Shown here: one piece after another, positions 37,092 to 46,769 of the stretch
How the letters are laid out: every line of letters starts with the position of its first letter
Numbering within the stretch: position 1 is the first letter of the stretch
Assembly (NCBI RefSeq): GCF_003996965.1
Contig: NZ_QWDM01000009.1
Location: 62,001-126,000 of the forward strand
DNA: 64,000 nucleotides
From: Flavobacterium cupreum
GTDB taxonomy: Bacteria; Bacteroidota; Bacteroidia; Flavobacteriales; Flavobacteriaceae
Direction of reading: 5' to 3'
Notes under the pieces: generated by a model
What the model was told of the DNA's origin: nothing
Databases searched by the model: none
The model's input: only the letters and a program-made list of their open reading frames with translations
Program-made: the position numbers and the translations under genes

Positions 37092-37195
37092 AACTTTAAT
37101 TTTTAAAATTGTTATACCATAAATTTTAGAACTTGCACCTGTTGTGCAGTCATAGAAAAACAAAATAAATGCCAAACGCTTTATATCGCATTTTT

Positions 37196-37232
37196 ATGAC
37201 AATTTTTCATTTTGAGTCTGAAAAATTGTCAT
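37196..37232. repeat. 14-bp perfect inverted repeat between hsp20 and the hydrolase gene
   Basis: ATGACAATTTTTCA (37196-37209) pairs with TGAAAAATTGTCAT (37219-37232) around a 9-base loop. It lies just after the stop of the last gene of the NRPS operon and upstream of hsp20. As minus-strand RNA it is followed by A, not T, so it is not a classical terminator for the operon. It may be an operator or an mRNA 3' end structure. Confidence 0.7.
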
Positions 37233-37259
37233 TTTTATGTCTACTAAGCCGCTTATTTG

Positions 37260-39200
37260 TTAAAGCAAAAATCCCCAATATTGAAAGTAAACTCCCAGAA
37301 TAACCAAAGAAAACAATATTGTCGACAGAACGGCTGCATTTGAAATGGATTTAATTTTAAGAGCAAAATAAAGTATGGAAATGATCGTAAATACAATAAA
37401 AGACCACTGTACAATAAACAGGTAATCAAACTGGCTGCGGATTCCGAAGGCCAGTATATAAAAATTGTCTTTTGCGGTATCATTGACCGCCAGTACAAAT
37501 CCTATCATAGTAAACAGTCCCGATAAGGCAGTAATTACAATTAAAACCCTGATCCATTTATTGGCTTTGGTCGCGATTTCTTTTTTGATGAAGAGGTACA
37601 GCAATCCAAAAACAGCCACCAGTAAAATGAGAAAGGCAATAAGCAAGGGTGCAAAAAATAAAAGGTTAAAGCCATTCAGGCTATTGGCAAAATTTGAAAC
37701 CCCTCCGTTCAATTTTACATCTGTTATAAAATTTACTTTGTTAAGGGACTGGAATCCGTTTACATCCGGTTTTTTATTCGGATTGCTTACAAAACCGGCT
37801 ATAATTTCACCCCCGATTTTAGAAAAGCCCGGCGCATGCCCGTAAACAGGGGCATTTACTAAAAATCCATTTTTAAACCGCCCGACCGTTACCTTTCCGT
37901 TTGAAGCCGGAGTAATGGGATCAAATGCTCCCGCAAGCACCAAAACAGGAGCTGTCAGGTCAGACAGGTTCGACAAATCATTTTTGGTACCGGGCGCACC
38001 TGCTGCCCCTAAATTCCATTTGTCACAGACTAAAAAATCTGATTTATAAAAGGAGAGCCCGCCTTTTAATTTTTTATACTTATCTGAATTTGCATTAAAC
38101 GCTGCCATCGAATTAAACGGAACAGTTTCCTTACAGCTCACACAATAGTACTGTCCGTAGTCCAATCCAAGGGCACCTGAAAAAGACGCGACCAGTGCAC
38201 TTAAAGTGTTTTTATTGCCGCTGTTAAATTCGGTAATCAGCAAGGGCAGTACTTCGATTAATTTCCTTTGATACAGGGATTGCTGGATGGCAATTTTAAA
38301 ATCTTCCACATTATAGGTAAATTCACCACTGGGAATGACCTTCTCATCTACTTTAACGGTGATGGGTTGTTTTTCTAATTTTTCTATAGTCTCATAATAA
38401 ACGTTTTCCAGATCAGGAAACTGTTTATTGCAATTTGGGTCATCTTTACACGCACTAAAGACTTTTTCAAGGCTATTGATGTAATTTGTCGTATTCTGGT
38501 TATAGTAGCCGGAAATATCCGAAATTGAAGAATCCAGAATCAGGGACTGAATGTCCTCAGGGAAATCATTTTCATAGACCTGGGCCGTATAGGTTCCGTA
38601 CGAAACAGCGTAAGTGTTCCATTTGGAGTACCCCAAAGCCTTTTTTAAAGCATTCAGGTCTTTGGCTATTGCTTTGCTGTTGTAGGCATTTATGTCGATA
38701 TCCCTGTTTAACAGGTCCTGCCTGCAGGCCATTGCTGCAATCGTTTTTTGCTGTTCATCCTGAGTGGCATTTTGGTTTTTGGCCAGTATTTCCAGGAACT
38801 TCTTTCCGAGGTCGGGGCAAAATTTAGGAAGCGAAAAACCCGTGCCCCTTACATCTGCAAAAATGATGGTACTGTTATTTCGTAGCGGATTTTTAAGCCA
38901 GCCCCATATTCCTTTAATCCCTCCGGCACCTGGCCCTCCTTCAATATAAAGAACAGGATGATCGTCTTTTTTTGCTGAGGTGCTTTTTAGAATAGCCACG
39001 GCTATCCTGATTTTTTTACCCTGAGGCTGGTCCCAATTTTCAGGAACTGTCAGGTATCCCCACTCAATATTCTCGTTATTGATAGCTGCTGCTTCGGGGA
39101 AAAAAGTGGTTGTTTTTTCGTATTTAAAAACATCTGTTTGGGAAAACAAACAAACGGGCAACAGACCAAGCAGTGAAAATAATAGTAATAGGTTTTTCAT
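37260..39200 (-). CDS. Secreted or membrane-anchored S33-type alpha/beta hydrolase with C-terminal membrane segments
   Basis: A 646-residue protein with a signal peptide (MKNLLLLFSLLGLLPVCLFSQ). The hydrolase part has the S33/tripeptidyl-peptidase-like features YIEGGPGAGG (about 84-93), FADVRGTGFS, nucleophile Ser in AVSYGTYTA (about 200), Asp in GAFDPITP (about 432) and His in GHAPGFS (about 456). After about residue 510 come four hydrophobic segments ending in GFLL, so the catalytic domain is probably anchored facing the periplasm. That tail is unusual for the family. It is the last gene of the NRPS operon, 25 bases after the phosphopantetheinyl transferase. It may trim or degrade peptides, for maturation or self-protection (inference). 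Confidence 0.85.
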   Translation of the reverse strand: MKNLLLLFSLLGLLPVCLFSQTDVFKYEKTTTFFPEAAAINNENIEWGYLTVPENWDQPQGKKIRIAVAILKSTSAKKDDHPVLYIEGGPGAGGIKGIWGWLKNPLRNNSTIIFADVRGTGFSLPKFCPDLGKKFLEILAKNQNATQDEQQKTIAAMACRQDLLNRDIDINAYNSKAIAKDLNALKKALGYSKWNTYAVSYGTYTAQVYENDFPEDIQSLILDSSISDISGYYNQNTTNYINSLEKVFSACKDDPNCNKQFPDLENVYYETIEKLEKQPITVKVDEKVIPSGEFTYNVEDFKIAIQQSLYQRKLIEVLPLLITEFNSGNKNTLSALVASFSGALGLDYGQYYCVSCKETVPFNSMAAFNANSDKYKKLKGGLSFYKSDFLVCDKWNLGAAGAPGTKNDLSNLSDLTAPVLVLAGAFDPITPASNGKVTVGRFKNGFLVNAPVYGHAPGFSKIGGEIIAGFVSNPNKKPDVNGFQSLNKVNFITDVKLNGGVSNFANSLNGFNLLFFAPLLIAFLILLVAVFGLLYLFIKKEIATKANKWIRVLIVITALSGLFTMIGFVLAVNDTAKDNFYILAFGIRSQFDYLFIVQWSFIVFTIISILYFALKIKSISNAAVLSTILFSLVILGVYFQYWGFLL

Positions 39201-39225
39201 TTTTGTTTTTTTAGTTAATTATTGC

Positions 39226-39861
39226 TTACGACAGGTGTTTCAACACAACATCCTTAATCGTTGTTTTTAATGAAAGGGCACATTGGTACTTTTTATCTAT
39301 GTTTATTTCTTTCAGATAAAATTTTTCGCCTTGGATTATTGTGCTGTAGTCAGTGATTTCAAAGGATTGCAGCGGAATTGTTAATCCGTGGCCATGTGCT
39401 TTTATAACAGCTTCTTTCTGTGTCCAGTACTCAAAAAAGGCATTTTTTGTATTCGTGGAAGTGCTAATTCTTTCCCATTCATTTTCGGTCATCTGGAACT
39501 TAAAGTCATCGATTAGGATATCGCTTATGATTTCTATGTCAATTCCTATTTCACCCTCATCACTTAAGGCACAAACCACAATTTCTCCGGAATGTGAGAT
39601 GTTAAACTGCACGGGATGATCTTCAAAATAGGGCTTATGATAACTGGTGTATTTCAGCTCTTTGTCAGCGGGGCCTAAAAATCCGGCTTCTTTCAGGCCC
39701 GTGAACAGCAATATCCGTCCCAGAACTGATGCCTGGGCATCCTGCCACCTCCGAAACCGGCTGATCTTAGCCTGATAGTTTTCCGGAAAATCCGGCAGAT
39801 GGTTTCTTAACAGGCTTTCGTGATTTCCTTCCGACAAATACGAATAATAGATATTAATCAA
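39226..39861 (-). CDS. 4'-phosphopantetheinyl transferase, Sfp type
   Basis: A 211-residue enzyme that moves phosphopantetheine from CoA to the Ser of carrier domains. Motifs: HKPYFEDHPVQFNISHSG (about 75-92), IGIDIE (about 102-107, Mg2+ ligands) and the FFEYWTQKEAVIKAHGHG segment (about 139-156, with the WxxKEA signature). The length is standard. It starts 14 bases after the stop of the 1481-residue NRPS, so it is co-transcribed and should activate the six or more T domains of this cluster. Confidence 0.93.
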   Translation of the reverse strand: MINIYYSYLSEGNHESLLRNHLPDFPENYQAKISRFRRWQDAQASVLGRILLFTGLKEAGFLGPADKELKYTSYHKPYFEDHPVQFNISHSGEIVVCALSDEGEIGIDIEIISDILIDDFKFQMTENEWERISTSTNTKNAFFEYWTQKEAVIKAHGHGLTIPLQSFEITDYSTIIQGEKFYLKEINIDKKYQCALSLKTTIKDVVLKHLS

Positions 39862-39875
39862 AGCTGTAGCGGGTA

Positions 39876-42800
39876 TTAGAAATTAAAATCAAAATCAGGT
39901 ACCGTACTTTTCTCCAGTTCCATTTTAGTATCGATTGAATCCAGTCTGGCTGCCGGATTTTTAACTATTTCATTGAAGAGAATTGTGTACGTAACAGCAA
40001 TCATCTGAATGGTATCCCTGTCATATAAATCACAATTGTAGTCTATGATTCCTTTCAGCCTGTTGTCGCTCTCATATAAATTAAACACCAGCGGCATTCT
40101 GCTGTACGTGCTTTCGACAGGATAAGAAGTCAGTTTTAAATCGCCTAATGCATTGATATTTTCAAAGGAAAACTCCGGATTCTGATACACCAGCATGGTG
40201 TCAAAAACAGATTGGGGTATTTTATCAAAGGGAACGTTCTGATAGTCATTAATCGCCAATATATTACTTTGCGTTTGCTTCAATACGTCCAGAAAGGTCT
40301 GGTCCTGCTCCAGTTGTGTCCTTACAATAAGGGTTTTCACAAACATTCCGATTTGGTTGTGGAGTTCCGGAAGAGTTCTGCCTGAGTTGGCGGTGGCGAT
40401 ACAAATGTCAGTATGATCCGAAAATTTCCAGATCAGCACATTCAATGCTGCTGCCAAAACGGTATAAAAAGTAACCTGCTCGTCAAGGGCCAGTTTCTTT
40501 AAAGCCGAAGTAGTGTCTGTGGTCAGTTCAAACTCATATTTGCTTCCTCCCTGCCCGTTCTGCTTATTGTCAAAATCCCTTTCAAATGAAGCTACAGGCT
40601 GATAATCCTGAAGGTATTTTTTCCAGAATATTTCATTTTTTTCAGCAATATCTTCCGCTGTTTTAATAAACCATTCCGAATAATCTTTAAACTGAAATTG
40701 TACATCGTTTTCTTTTGTTGTTTTCGAAGAACTGCCCTCCTTATAATTTTCAATAAATTCAGTAATGAAAATTTCCAGCGATAAACCATCCATTATAAGG
40801 TGATGCGTGCAAAAAAGCAATACCGATTTATTTTCCCCTGTCTGAAGTAGCTGTACTCGTAGCAGCAGGTCTTTTTCTAAATCAAATGTTTTGGCATTAA
40901 ATTCATTTATGATTTCAGCTGCTTTTTCCGTTGTTGTTTGAGCAGTAGAAAGGGTAAATTTTACGTCTTCGAACGCCTTAATTTTTTGATGCGGCACTCC
41001 GTTTATTTCAATAAAATTGGTTCTCAGGATTTCATGCTTTTGAATGATTTTGCGCAGGGCAGCTGAAATCTTGTCCAAATTCACAATTCCCTCGACACTG
41101 TAAGCGGCAAACATATTGTAGGCTGCTGCCGTGTTTTCCTGCTGGGAGGCCAGCCAGATATTGTACTGAGGCGGGGTTACCGCATAAAAAGGTTTAGATT
41201 CTGATTTTGGCAGTGCGACCACTGAATTGGGAACGAGTTTTTGTAAATGATGCGCCAGCAATTCGATTGTTGGATAGTCGAAAATAGTTTTCAGGGAAAT
41301 CGTCAGGGAAAGTTCCGCGGCTACTAATCCAATCAGTTTAACTGCGTTGAGGGAATGTCCGCCTAAGGCAAAAAAGTTATCCTTTACACTTATCGGTGCT
41401 GCGCTGTTTAATACTTGTTTCCAGTATCCGGCTAGTTTTTCTTCTAAGACCGAAACGGGAGCTTTAAAATCATCATAATTGGTTTCCTGCAGAATGGCTC
41501 TTTGTGACAAAGATTTTCGGTCTATTTTCTGGTTGGGCGTAAGCGGAAATTCTTCCAGAGGAATAATCACGTTAGGAACCATATAATACGGAAGGTTTAT
41601 TTTTAATGTGGTATGAATTTTTTCTACCTCCGTTTCTTCGGTTTTTAAAAAGTAAGCGACTAAAAAAGCTTCCTGCTGTTCTCCTTTTTTAGCGATTACA
41701 ACCGAATTCCGAACCCCTTCTATCTGATTCAATTGCGACTCAATATCCCCGAGTTCAATTCTGTACCCTCTGATTTTAACCTGATTGTCATTTCTGCCTA
41801 AAAATGTGATCTCTCCGTTGTCATTCCATTTTCCGACATCTCCGGTTTCGTAGAGCAAACTGGTGCTGTCAAACGGGTTTGCAATGAATTTTTGTCTGGT
41901 CAATTCTTCATTTTTATAATATCCTTTCGCCAGTCCGTCGCCTGCTATGTAAATGGCACCGGGCGTTCCGACAGGTTTAGGGCTTAAGAATTCATCCAGG
42001 ATATAAAACTGCGTATTGTTTATGGGTTTTCCAATGTTTGATGCCTCTTTAAAATGACTGATTTTTTTGATGCTGGACCAGATCGTCGTTTCTGTCGGCC
42101 CGTACATATTCCACAACTCTGAAGTGCTGCTGATTAGTTTTTCTGCCAGTGCTTCACTTAATAAATCGCCTCCGCATAGTACTTTCAATCGCTCGCCGCC
42201 CTGCCATCCGGCATGGAACAGCATCTGGTAAAAACTTGGTGTCGCCTGAATGATTGTCGGTTGTATTTCCTTTATTTTTTCGATAATCAGATTCGGATCG
42301 GACAAAACATTCTGATTCGCCACATATAAAGCAGCTCCCGATATCAGGGGCACGAAAAACTCTAATATTGAAATATCAAAGGAATAGGTCGTTACCGAAA
42401 AGAAAGTATCATGTAATCCAACACCCGGTTTTTGCTGTATGCTGATTAAAAAATTAAGCAATGCTTTATGCCCAATGTCTACTCCTTTTGGATTTCCTGT
42501 CGAACCTGAGGTGTAGATGATGTAGGCCGTATCTTCAGGCGAAACTGCTTTTCCGGGAGTCCCGTTGAAGATCTCGATTCCGTCCAAAATGTTTTCTAAG
42601 GCTATGACACGTACATCAGCAGCTGTATTGAGCCTATAGTCTTTTTCATTTATCAGTATTTTGCTCTGACTGTTGCCAATGATATAATTGAGCCTGTCTT
42701 CGGGAAAAGCGGGATCTAGCGGAATATACGACCTTCCTGATTTTAATATCCCCAGCAAAACAACCACCATATTGGCCGATCGTTCCAATAAAACGGCAAT

Positions 42801-44321
42801 TGGCGATTTGTCTTTTTTCCCATAGGTGGTAATAAGATATTGCGCGATCTGGTTCGATAATTTATGCAGTTCGGCATAGGAGTACGATCTGTACTCGTCT
42901 TTTAAAGCTTCTTTACCGGGGAAATTTTCTACCTGTTGCTGAAATAAGTCCAGAAAGGTGATATCTTTCTGATACGCTGTTTTTGTTGCATTGAATGTTT
43001 GTAAAACCTGATTTCTTTCGTCATTCGTTACATAGTCCAGTTCTTTTAACTTTTTGCCGGGCTGGACCAAAATGTGCTGCAGCAGGTTTTCAAAATGATG
43101 CACCACTTGTGTGATCCGGGACTCATTAAAATAGTTCAGATTGTAATCGAAATCAATTTTCACGTCTTCCAGTTCATCAAATTCGCGGATATAAATCGCC
43201 AGTGCTACGCGCTCTGACTGGTGCGTAAGCGGAATCACACGGGTCTGGGTGTTCGTAAAATCCGTAGCATAATTTTGCTTTTCGTAAGACAGCGTAATAT
43301 TGAATATTTTTTCTTTTTCCGTAAAAACCTGAAGTTCCTGTATGAGTTTGCCTAACGGAAAACGCTGGTGACGGTAATCGTTCCTCAATTGATTTTTGAT
43401 CTGCGTGATTAATTCTTCGAAAGTAGTCTCGAAATCCAGTGCCATTCGCAAAGGCGAGATGCCCATAAAAAGACCTACTGTTTTCTTGTATTTCGCTTTG
43501 CTTCTGTTTAAAACCGGCAGCCCTATGGCAAAGTCATTATTTTGGTGTTTTCTTCCGAAATAGGTATACAAAACGGCTAAAATGACATGAAAGGAAGAGC
43601 ATTTATTTTCTGCCGCCAGTTCGTTTAACTGATTGTACATGTTTCTTTTAATAACCAGCTCTTTACGGCTGCTTTTATTTTCTGGTCCATCAGCTAAAAA
43701 TTCTTTTTCCAGCAGCGCTTCCGGCAGTACTTTAAATTTCTCCACCCAATACTTTTTATCTTCCAAAAAAGCTTCGGCATTTTGATACTCATAATCATCT
43801 TCCATAAAATCCTTATAGCTGAAAGGATAGGTAGTTATAACATCTCCGGATTCATAGATTTCATTATAATTCTGTACCAGTCTCTGAAACATTAAGGACG
43901 TGCCCCAGCCATCGGTAATGATGTGGTGGTACACCGAAAACAGGTAATGGAAATCTTCTTTCACCTTAACCAGCGTAAAAACATGCAGGAGATTTTCATC
44001 GAATAAATCAAAAGGCTTCATAAACTCTTTTTGCATATAATCGGCCGCTGCTGATTCGGCATTCACGCGATCGGAGAAATCTGCAAACCCCAATTGTGAC
44101 TGATGTTCTTCCAGCACTCTGATTGCTATCTCTTCCCCGTCTTTTACCAGTATGCTTCTGTACGTATCGTGCTGATCAATAAGCGCGGTATAGGCTTTTC
44201 TGAAAGCGTCTGTATTTAGTACTCCTTTAATTTCGATTTTGGCCCCAATGTTATAAATAGGATCATTGGGAAACAATAATTGTTCGAAATAAACATCTTG
44301 TTGTGGAAGCGTCAGTTTCAT
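39876..44321 (-). CDS. NRPS, C-A-T-C (predicted Gly-activating, probable initiation module)
   Basis: A 1481-residue NRPS. C1 (about 1-430) has HHIITDG (about 134) and the opening PNDPIYNIGAKIEI, which resembles starter C domains of EntF/DhbF type. The A domain (about 455-935) has YTSGSTGNPKG (about 605), MYGPTETT, YETGDVG, RNDNQVKIRGYRIELGDIE and NQKIDRK. A hand-read code is D-I-L-Q-L-G-M-I-W, close to the known Gly code. The T domain is DNFFALGGHSL (about 985). A second C (about 1015-1470) has HHLIMDG (about 1173). No A, E or TE follows, so the C-terminal C must act with a partner or release the product. It follows the ABC exporter gene by 75 bases. Confidence 0.93.
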   Translation of the reverse strand: MKLTLPQQDVYFEQLLFPNDPIYNIGAKIEIKGVLNTDAFRKAYTALIDQHDTYRSILVKDGEEIAIRVLEEHQSQLGFADFSDRVNAESAAADYMQKEFMKPFDLFDENLLHVFTLVKVKEDFHYLFSVYHHIITDGWGTSLMFQRLVQNYNEIYESGDVITTYPFSYKDFMEDDYEYQNAEAFLEDKKYWVEKFKVLPEALLEKEFLADGPENKSSRKELVIKRNMYNQLNELAAENKCSSFHVILAVLYTYFGRKHQNNDFAIGLPVLNRSKAKYKKTVGLFMGISPLRMALDFETTFEELITQIKNQLRNDYRHQRFPLGKLIQELQVFTEKEKIFNITLSYEKQNYATDFTNTQTRVIPLTHQSERVALAIYIREFDELEDVKIDFDYNLNYFNESRITQVVHHFENLLQHILVQPGKKLKELDYVTNDERNQVLQTFNATKTAYQKDITFLDLFQQQVENFPGKEALKDEYRSYSYAELHKLSNQIAQYLITTYGKKDKSPIAVLLERSANMVVVLLGILKSGRSYIPLDPAFPEDRLNYIIGNSQSKILINEKDYRLNTAADVRVIALENILDGIEIFNGTPGKAVSPEDTAYIIYTSGSTGNPKGVDIGHKALLNFLISIQQKPGVGLHDTFFSVTTYSFDISILEFFVPLISGAALYVANQNVLSDPNLIIEKIKEIQPTIIQATPSFYQMLFHAGWQGGERLKVLCGGDLLSEALAEKLISSTSELWNMYGPTETTIWSSIKKISHFKEASNIGKPINNTQFYILDEFLSPKPVGTPGAIYIAGDGLAKGYYKNEELTRQKFIANPFDSTSLLYETGDVGKWNDNGEITFLGRNDNQVKIRGYRIELGDIESQLNQIEGVRNSVVIAKKGEQQEAFLVAYFLKTEETEVEKIHTTLKINLPYYMVPNVIIPLEEFPLTPNQKIDRKSLSQRAILQETNYDDFKAPVSVLEEKLAGYWKQVLNSAAPISVKDNFFALGGHSLNAVKLIGLVAAELSLTISLKTIFDYPTIELLAHHLQKLVPNSVVALPKSESKPFYAVTPPQYNIWLASQQENTAAAYNMFAAYSVEGIVNLDKISAALRKIIQKHEILRTNFIEINGVPHQKIKAFEDVKFTLSTAQTTTEKAAEIINEFNAKTFDLEKDLLLRVQLLQTGENKSVLLFCTHHLIMDGLSLEIFITEFIENYKEGSSSKTTKENDVQFQFKDYSEWFIKTAEDIAEKNEIFWKKYLQDYQPVASFERDFDNKQNGQGGSKYEFELTTDTTSALKKLALDEQVTFYTVLAAALNVLIWKFSDHTDICIATANSGRTLPELHNQIGMFVKTLIVRTQLEQDQTFLDVLKQTQSNILAINDYQNVPFDKIPQSVFDTMLVYQNPEFSFENINALGDLKLTSYPVESTYSRMPLVFNLYESDNRLKGIIDYNCDLYDRDTIQMIAVTYTILFNEIVKNPAARLDSIDTKMELEKSTVPDFDFNF

Positions 44322-44396
44322 GAAAAATGTGGTATTTAATAGTCTGTAGTATAAAAATGCGATCTGTGAAATGGCAGCATTTGCCCCATTTATCTT

Positions 44397-46046
44397 CTAG
44401 CGCTGCACTTCATCATGCCATAAGTTTTCTGTGTGCAGGGCTTCGTCTTTTACGTTGAAGTCTTTTACAATTTCTCCGTAATCAAATTTTAAGATTCGGT
44501 CTGCATATTTGAAATAAGCATCGTCATGCGTTACGGCGATAATGGTTTTGCCTTCCTGTTTTAACTTCGGCAGTAAGTTTTCGTAGAAATATTTCCTGAA
44601 ATGCGGATCCTGATCGGCGGCCCATTCGTCTAATACGAGAATTGGCTTATCTTCCAGCAGTGCAAAAATCAGGGACATTCTTTTGCCCTGCCCTTTAGAA
44701 AATGGACGTCTTGCAGATTCTTCCTTGTCATCGGCAATCACTTTGTCGAGTTCCATTATTCGCAGCAGCTCCCTGTATTCCCTGTTATTCTCTAAGGCAT
44801 AGGGATCGTAATTATGGGAATAGATATGATTGTCGGTAAAAACTGCTGAGATCAGGTTTTGTGTGGTTGTTTTTCCGGTACTGTTTTGTTGGTTGTTTAC
44901 GATTATTTCTCCTTCCGTAGGCTGATACAAACCGGTCAGGATGTTGATAAAAGTACTTTTACCGCTGCCGTTTCCGCCAATGATGAAGATCATTTCCCCT
45001 TTTGCTATGGAAAGGTTTACAGGCCCTAAGGCAAATGTTTTTTCGGCAGCATTATTTTCATAGGCAAAATGAATCTGATCAAATCGTAACGAAGTGAAAG
45101 CTTCCGTGTCTGCCGTTTTAAGGGTTACGGCTGCTTCTGTACTGTCAAAATCCTTTAGGAAATTTTTTATCCTGTTGTTGGCTACGGTAAGTCTGGTATA
45201 AACATTCTGCATATTAATCAGGTTGTTGATAGGCCCTGAAACAAATAGCAGAATCACCACATACGAGATCACATCTTCTCTTTTTAATATTCCAATCTCA
45301 GGCAATAAAAACAGGATGGCTCCAATCACCAGGTACAGCCCGTACTGACTTATTAAATTGATGGATAAAAAAACGTAGTTGATATTAAAGTCCAGTACTT
45401 TGGCATTTTCCCTGTTGGGTGACAAGTGTTCCTTCATTAGTTTTTCCCGTCTGCCGGTACTAAGCTTAAAGCCTTTAAAGCCCTTTATGACATCGTCTAC
45501 ATATTTATAATAATGCTCGTTGTATTTTCTAAGAGTTGCCACTTTTTGCGACATCGTACTGATTACCAGAAAATAGGTTACGGCAATCAGGATGATTAAA
45601 CCCACCACCACCAAAGCCGCCGAAACAGATAATGTAAACAGGTAAATCATGCAAAGCAGTAACATCAGCAATGAATTCATCGTATGGGTGACCACTTCGG
45701 GAAAAGTTGCGAAGATCCTTAAATCTTCTATGGCTGTATAAAAGCGCTGCGAACCCAGTTTTTCGAGGGTGATTAACGGGGCTTTTAATATTTTATCGAA
45801 TATCTTTTTCTCGTTTTCATACAGTACTTCAAAAGAGTATTTATTGATTTTTTTCTGAAAGATGATATTCAGCAGATAGGTGTATACGACTGTGGAGACA
45901 AACACAATACCCATATAATCTGTTAAGAAATCTGTTTTTCCGGATATCACATTATTAATGATATAAACGATTCCAAAGCTCAGAATCGTGTTGGGTATTG
46001 CATAAAGCAAAAGATAAACAACATAGGAAAACTTTAATTTAAACAT
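44397..46046 (-). CDS. Cyclic-peptide-type ABC exporter (membrane and ATPase fused)
   Basis: A 549-residue ABC half-transporter. The N-terminal part (about 1-320) has about six hydrophobic segments. The ATPase part (about 325-549) has Walker A GGNGSGKST (about 357), the signature region FSKGQGKRMSL (about 450) and Walker B LVLDEWAADQDP (about 468). The DEWAADQDP pattern is typical of SyrD/PvdE-like exporters of NRPS peptides and siderophores. It starts 21 bases after the type II thioesterase. It likely moves the peptide or a precursor across the inner membrane. Confidence 0.9.
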   Translation of the reverse strand: MFKLKFSYVVYLLLYAIPNTILSFGIVYIINNVISGKTDFLTDYMGIVFVSTVVYTYLLNIIFQKKINKYSFEVLYENEKKIFDKILKAPLITLEKLGSQRFYTAIEDLRIFATFPEVVTHTMNSLLMLLLCMIYLFTLSVSAALVVVGLIILIAVTYFLVISTMSQKVATLRKYNEHYYKYVDDVIKGFKGFKLSTGRREKLMKEHLSPNRENAKVLDFNINYVFLSINLISQYGLYLVIGAILFLLPEIGILKREDVISYVVILLFVSGPINNLINMQNVYTRLTVANNRIKNFLKDFDSTEAAVTLKTADTEAFTSLRFDQIHFAYENNAAEKTFALGPVNLSIAKGEMIFIIGGNGSGKSTFINILTGLYQPTEGEIIVNNQQNSTGKTTTQNLISAVFTDNHIYSHNYDPYALENNREYRELLRIMELDKVIADDKEESARRPFSKGQGKRMSLIFALLEDKPILVLDEWAADQDPHFRKYFYENLLPKLKQEGKTIIAVTHDDAYFKYADRILKFDYGEIVKDFNVKDEALHTENLWHDEVQR

Positions 46047-46067
46047 AATAGTTTGTATTTGAATGGA

Positions 46068-46757
46068 TTATTTGTTTTTGCATGAGAGTTGTAAAAGATG
46101 GGCCAGTGCAGCAGCGTTGTTGTGAATAAAAAAATGATTGCCGTTCCATATTTCAGATGTGAACGTATGGCTGGTGAAATTTTTCCAGTTTTCGATCCGG
46201 TCACAGGTTTCTTCCCCGGCACCCATTACCGCATAGATCGGGATGTTTACTTTTAATCCCTTTTCGGAAAAAAAGTCTTTTTCCAGACATTCAAAATCGG
46301 CTCTTATGATGGGCAGAAAATAATCGAACAGGTCTTTGTTTTCGGTTATAGCCGTGGAGATTCCGCCCAGCCTCAGCAGTTCTTTTTTGAAATTAAAATC
46401 ATCTAGTTCATGGTACAGGAAATCTTTGCTATTTTTGATTCCCGGCCCCGGATTTCCGGAAACAATAAGTGCTTTCGGACGGTCTCCGCTCCTTTCCATT
46501 TTTGCCGCTACGGAAAGCCCCAAAGTCGCTCCCATGCTGTGGCCGTAAATCATATAGGGTTCTCCGTTTCTTAAGGATTGAATCTGGCGGCAATAATCTT
46601 CAATAGCCTGATCTTTATTCGTCACCAGGTTTTCTCTGTGTCTTTTACCTCTTCCCGGTAATTCGAGAGGAATGAAATCGGAATTTTTAATCTCTTTTCT
46701 GAGAAATTCAAATGAATAAACATTTCCTCCGGCAAAGTGTAATAAAAAAAGCTGCAT
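46068..46757 (-). CDS. Type II thioesterase (GrsT-like)
   Basis: A 229-residue alpha/beta hydrolase of the editing thioesterase group. FLLHFAGGN (3-11), ELPGRGKR, GHSMGA (about 73-78, nucleophile Ser) and WNGNHFFI (about 205-212, catalytic His) are typical. It clears misloaded acyl groups from T domains and restores stalled assembly lines. It lies 12 bases after the barrel gene and 21 before the exporter gene. Confidence 0.92.
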   Translation of the reverse strand: MQLFLLHFAGGNVYSFEFLRKEIKNSDFIPLELPGRGKRHRENLVTNKDQAIEDYCRQIQSLRNGEPYMIYGHSMGATLGLSVAAKMERSGDRPKALIVSGNPGPGIKNSKDFLYHELDDFNFKKELLRLGGISTAITENKDLFDYFLPIIRADFECLEKDFFSEKGLKVNIPIYAVMGAGEETCDRIENWKNFTSHTFTSEIWNGNHFFIHNNAAALAHLLQLSCKNK

Positions 46758-46769
46758 ATTTTTTCGTTT

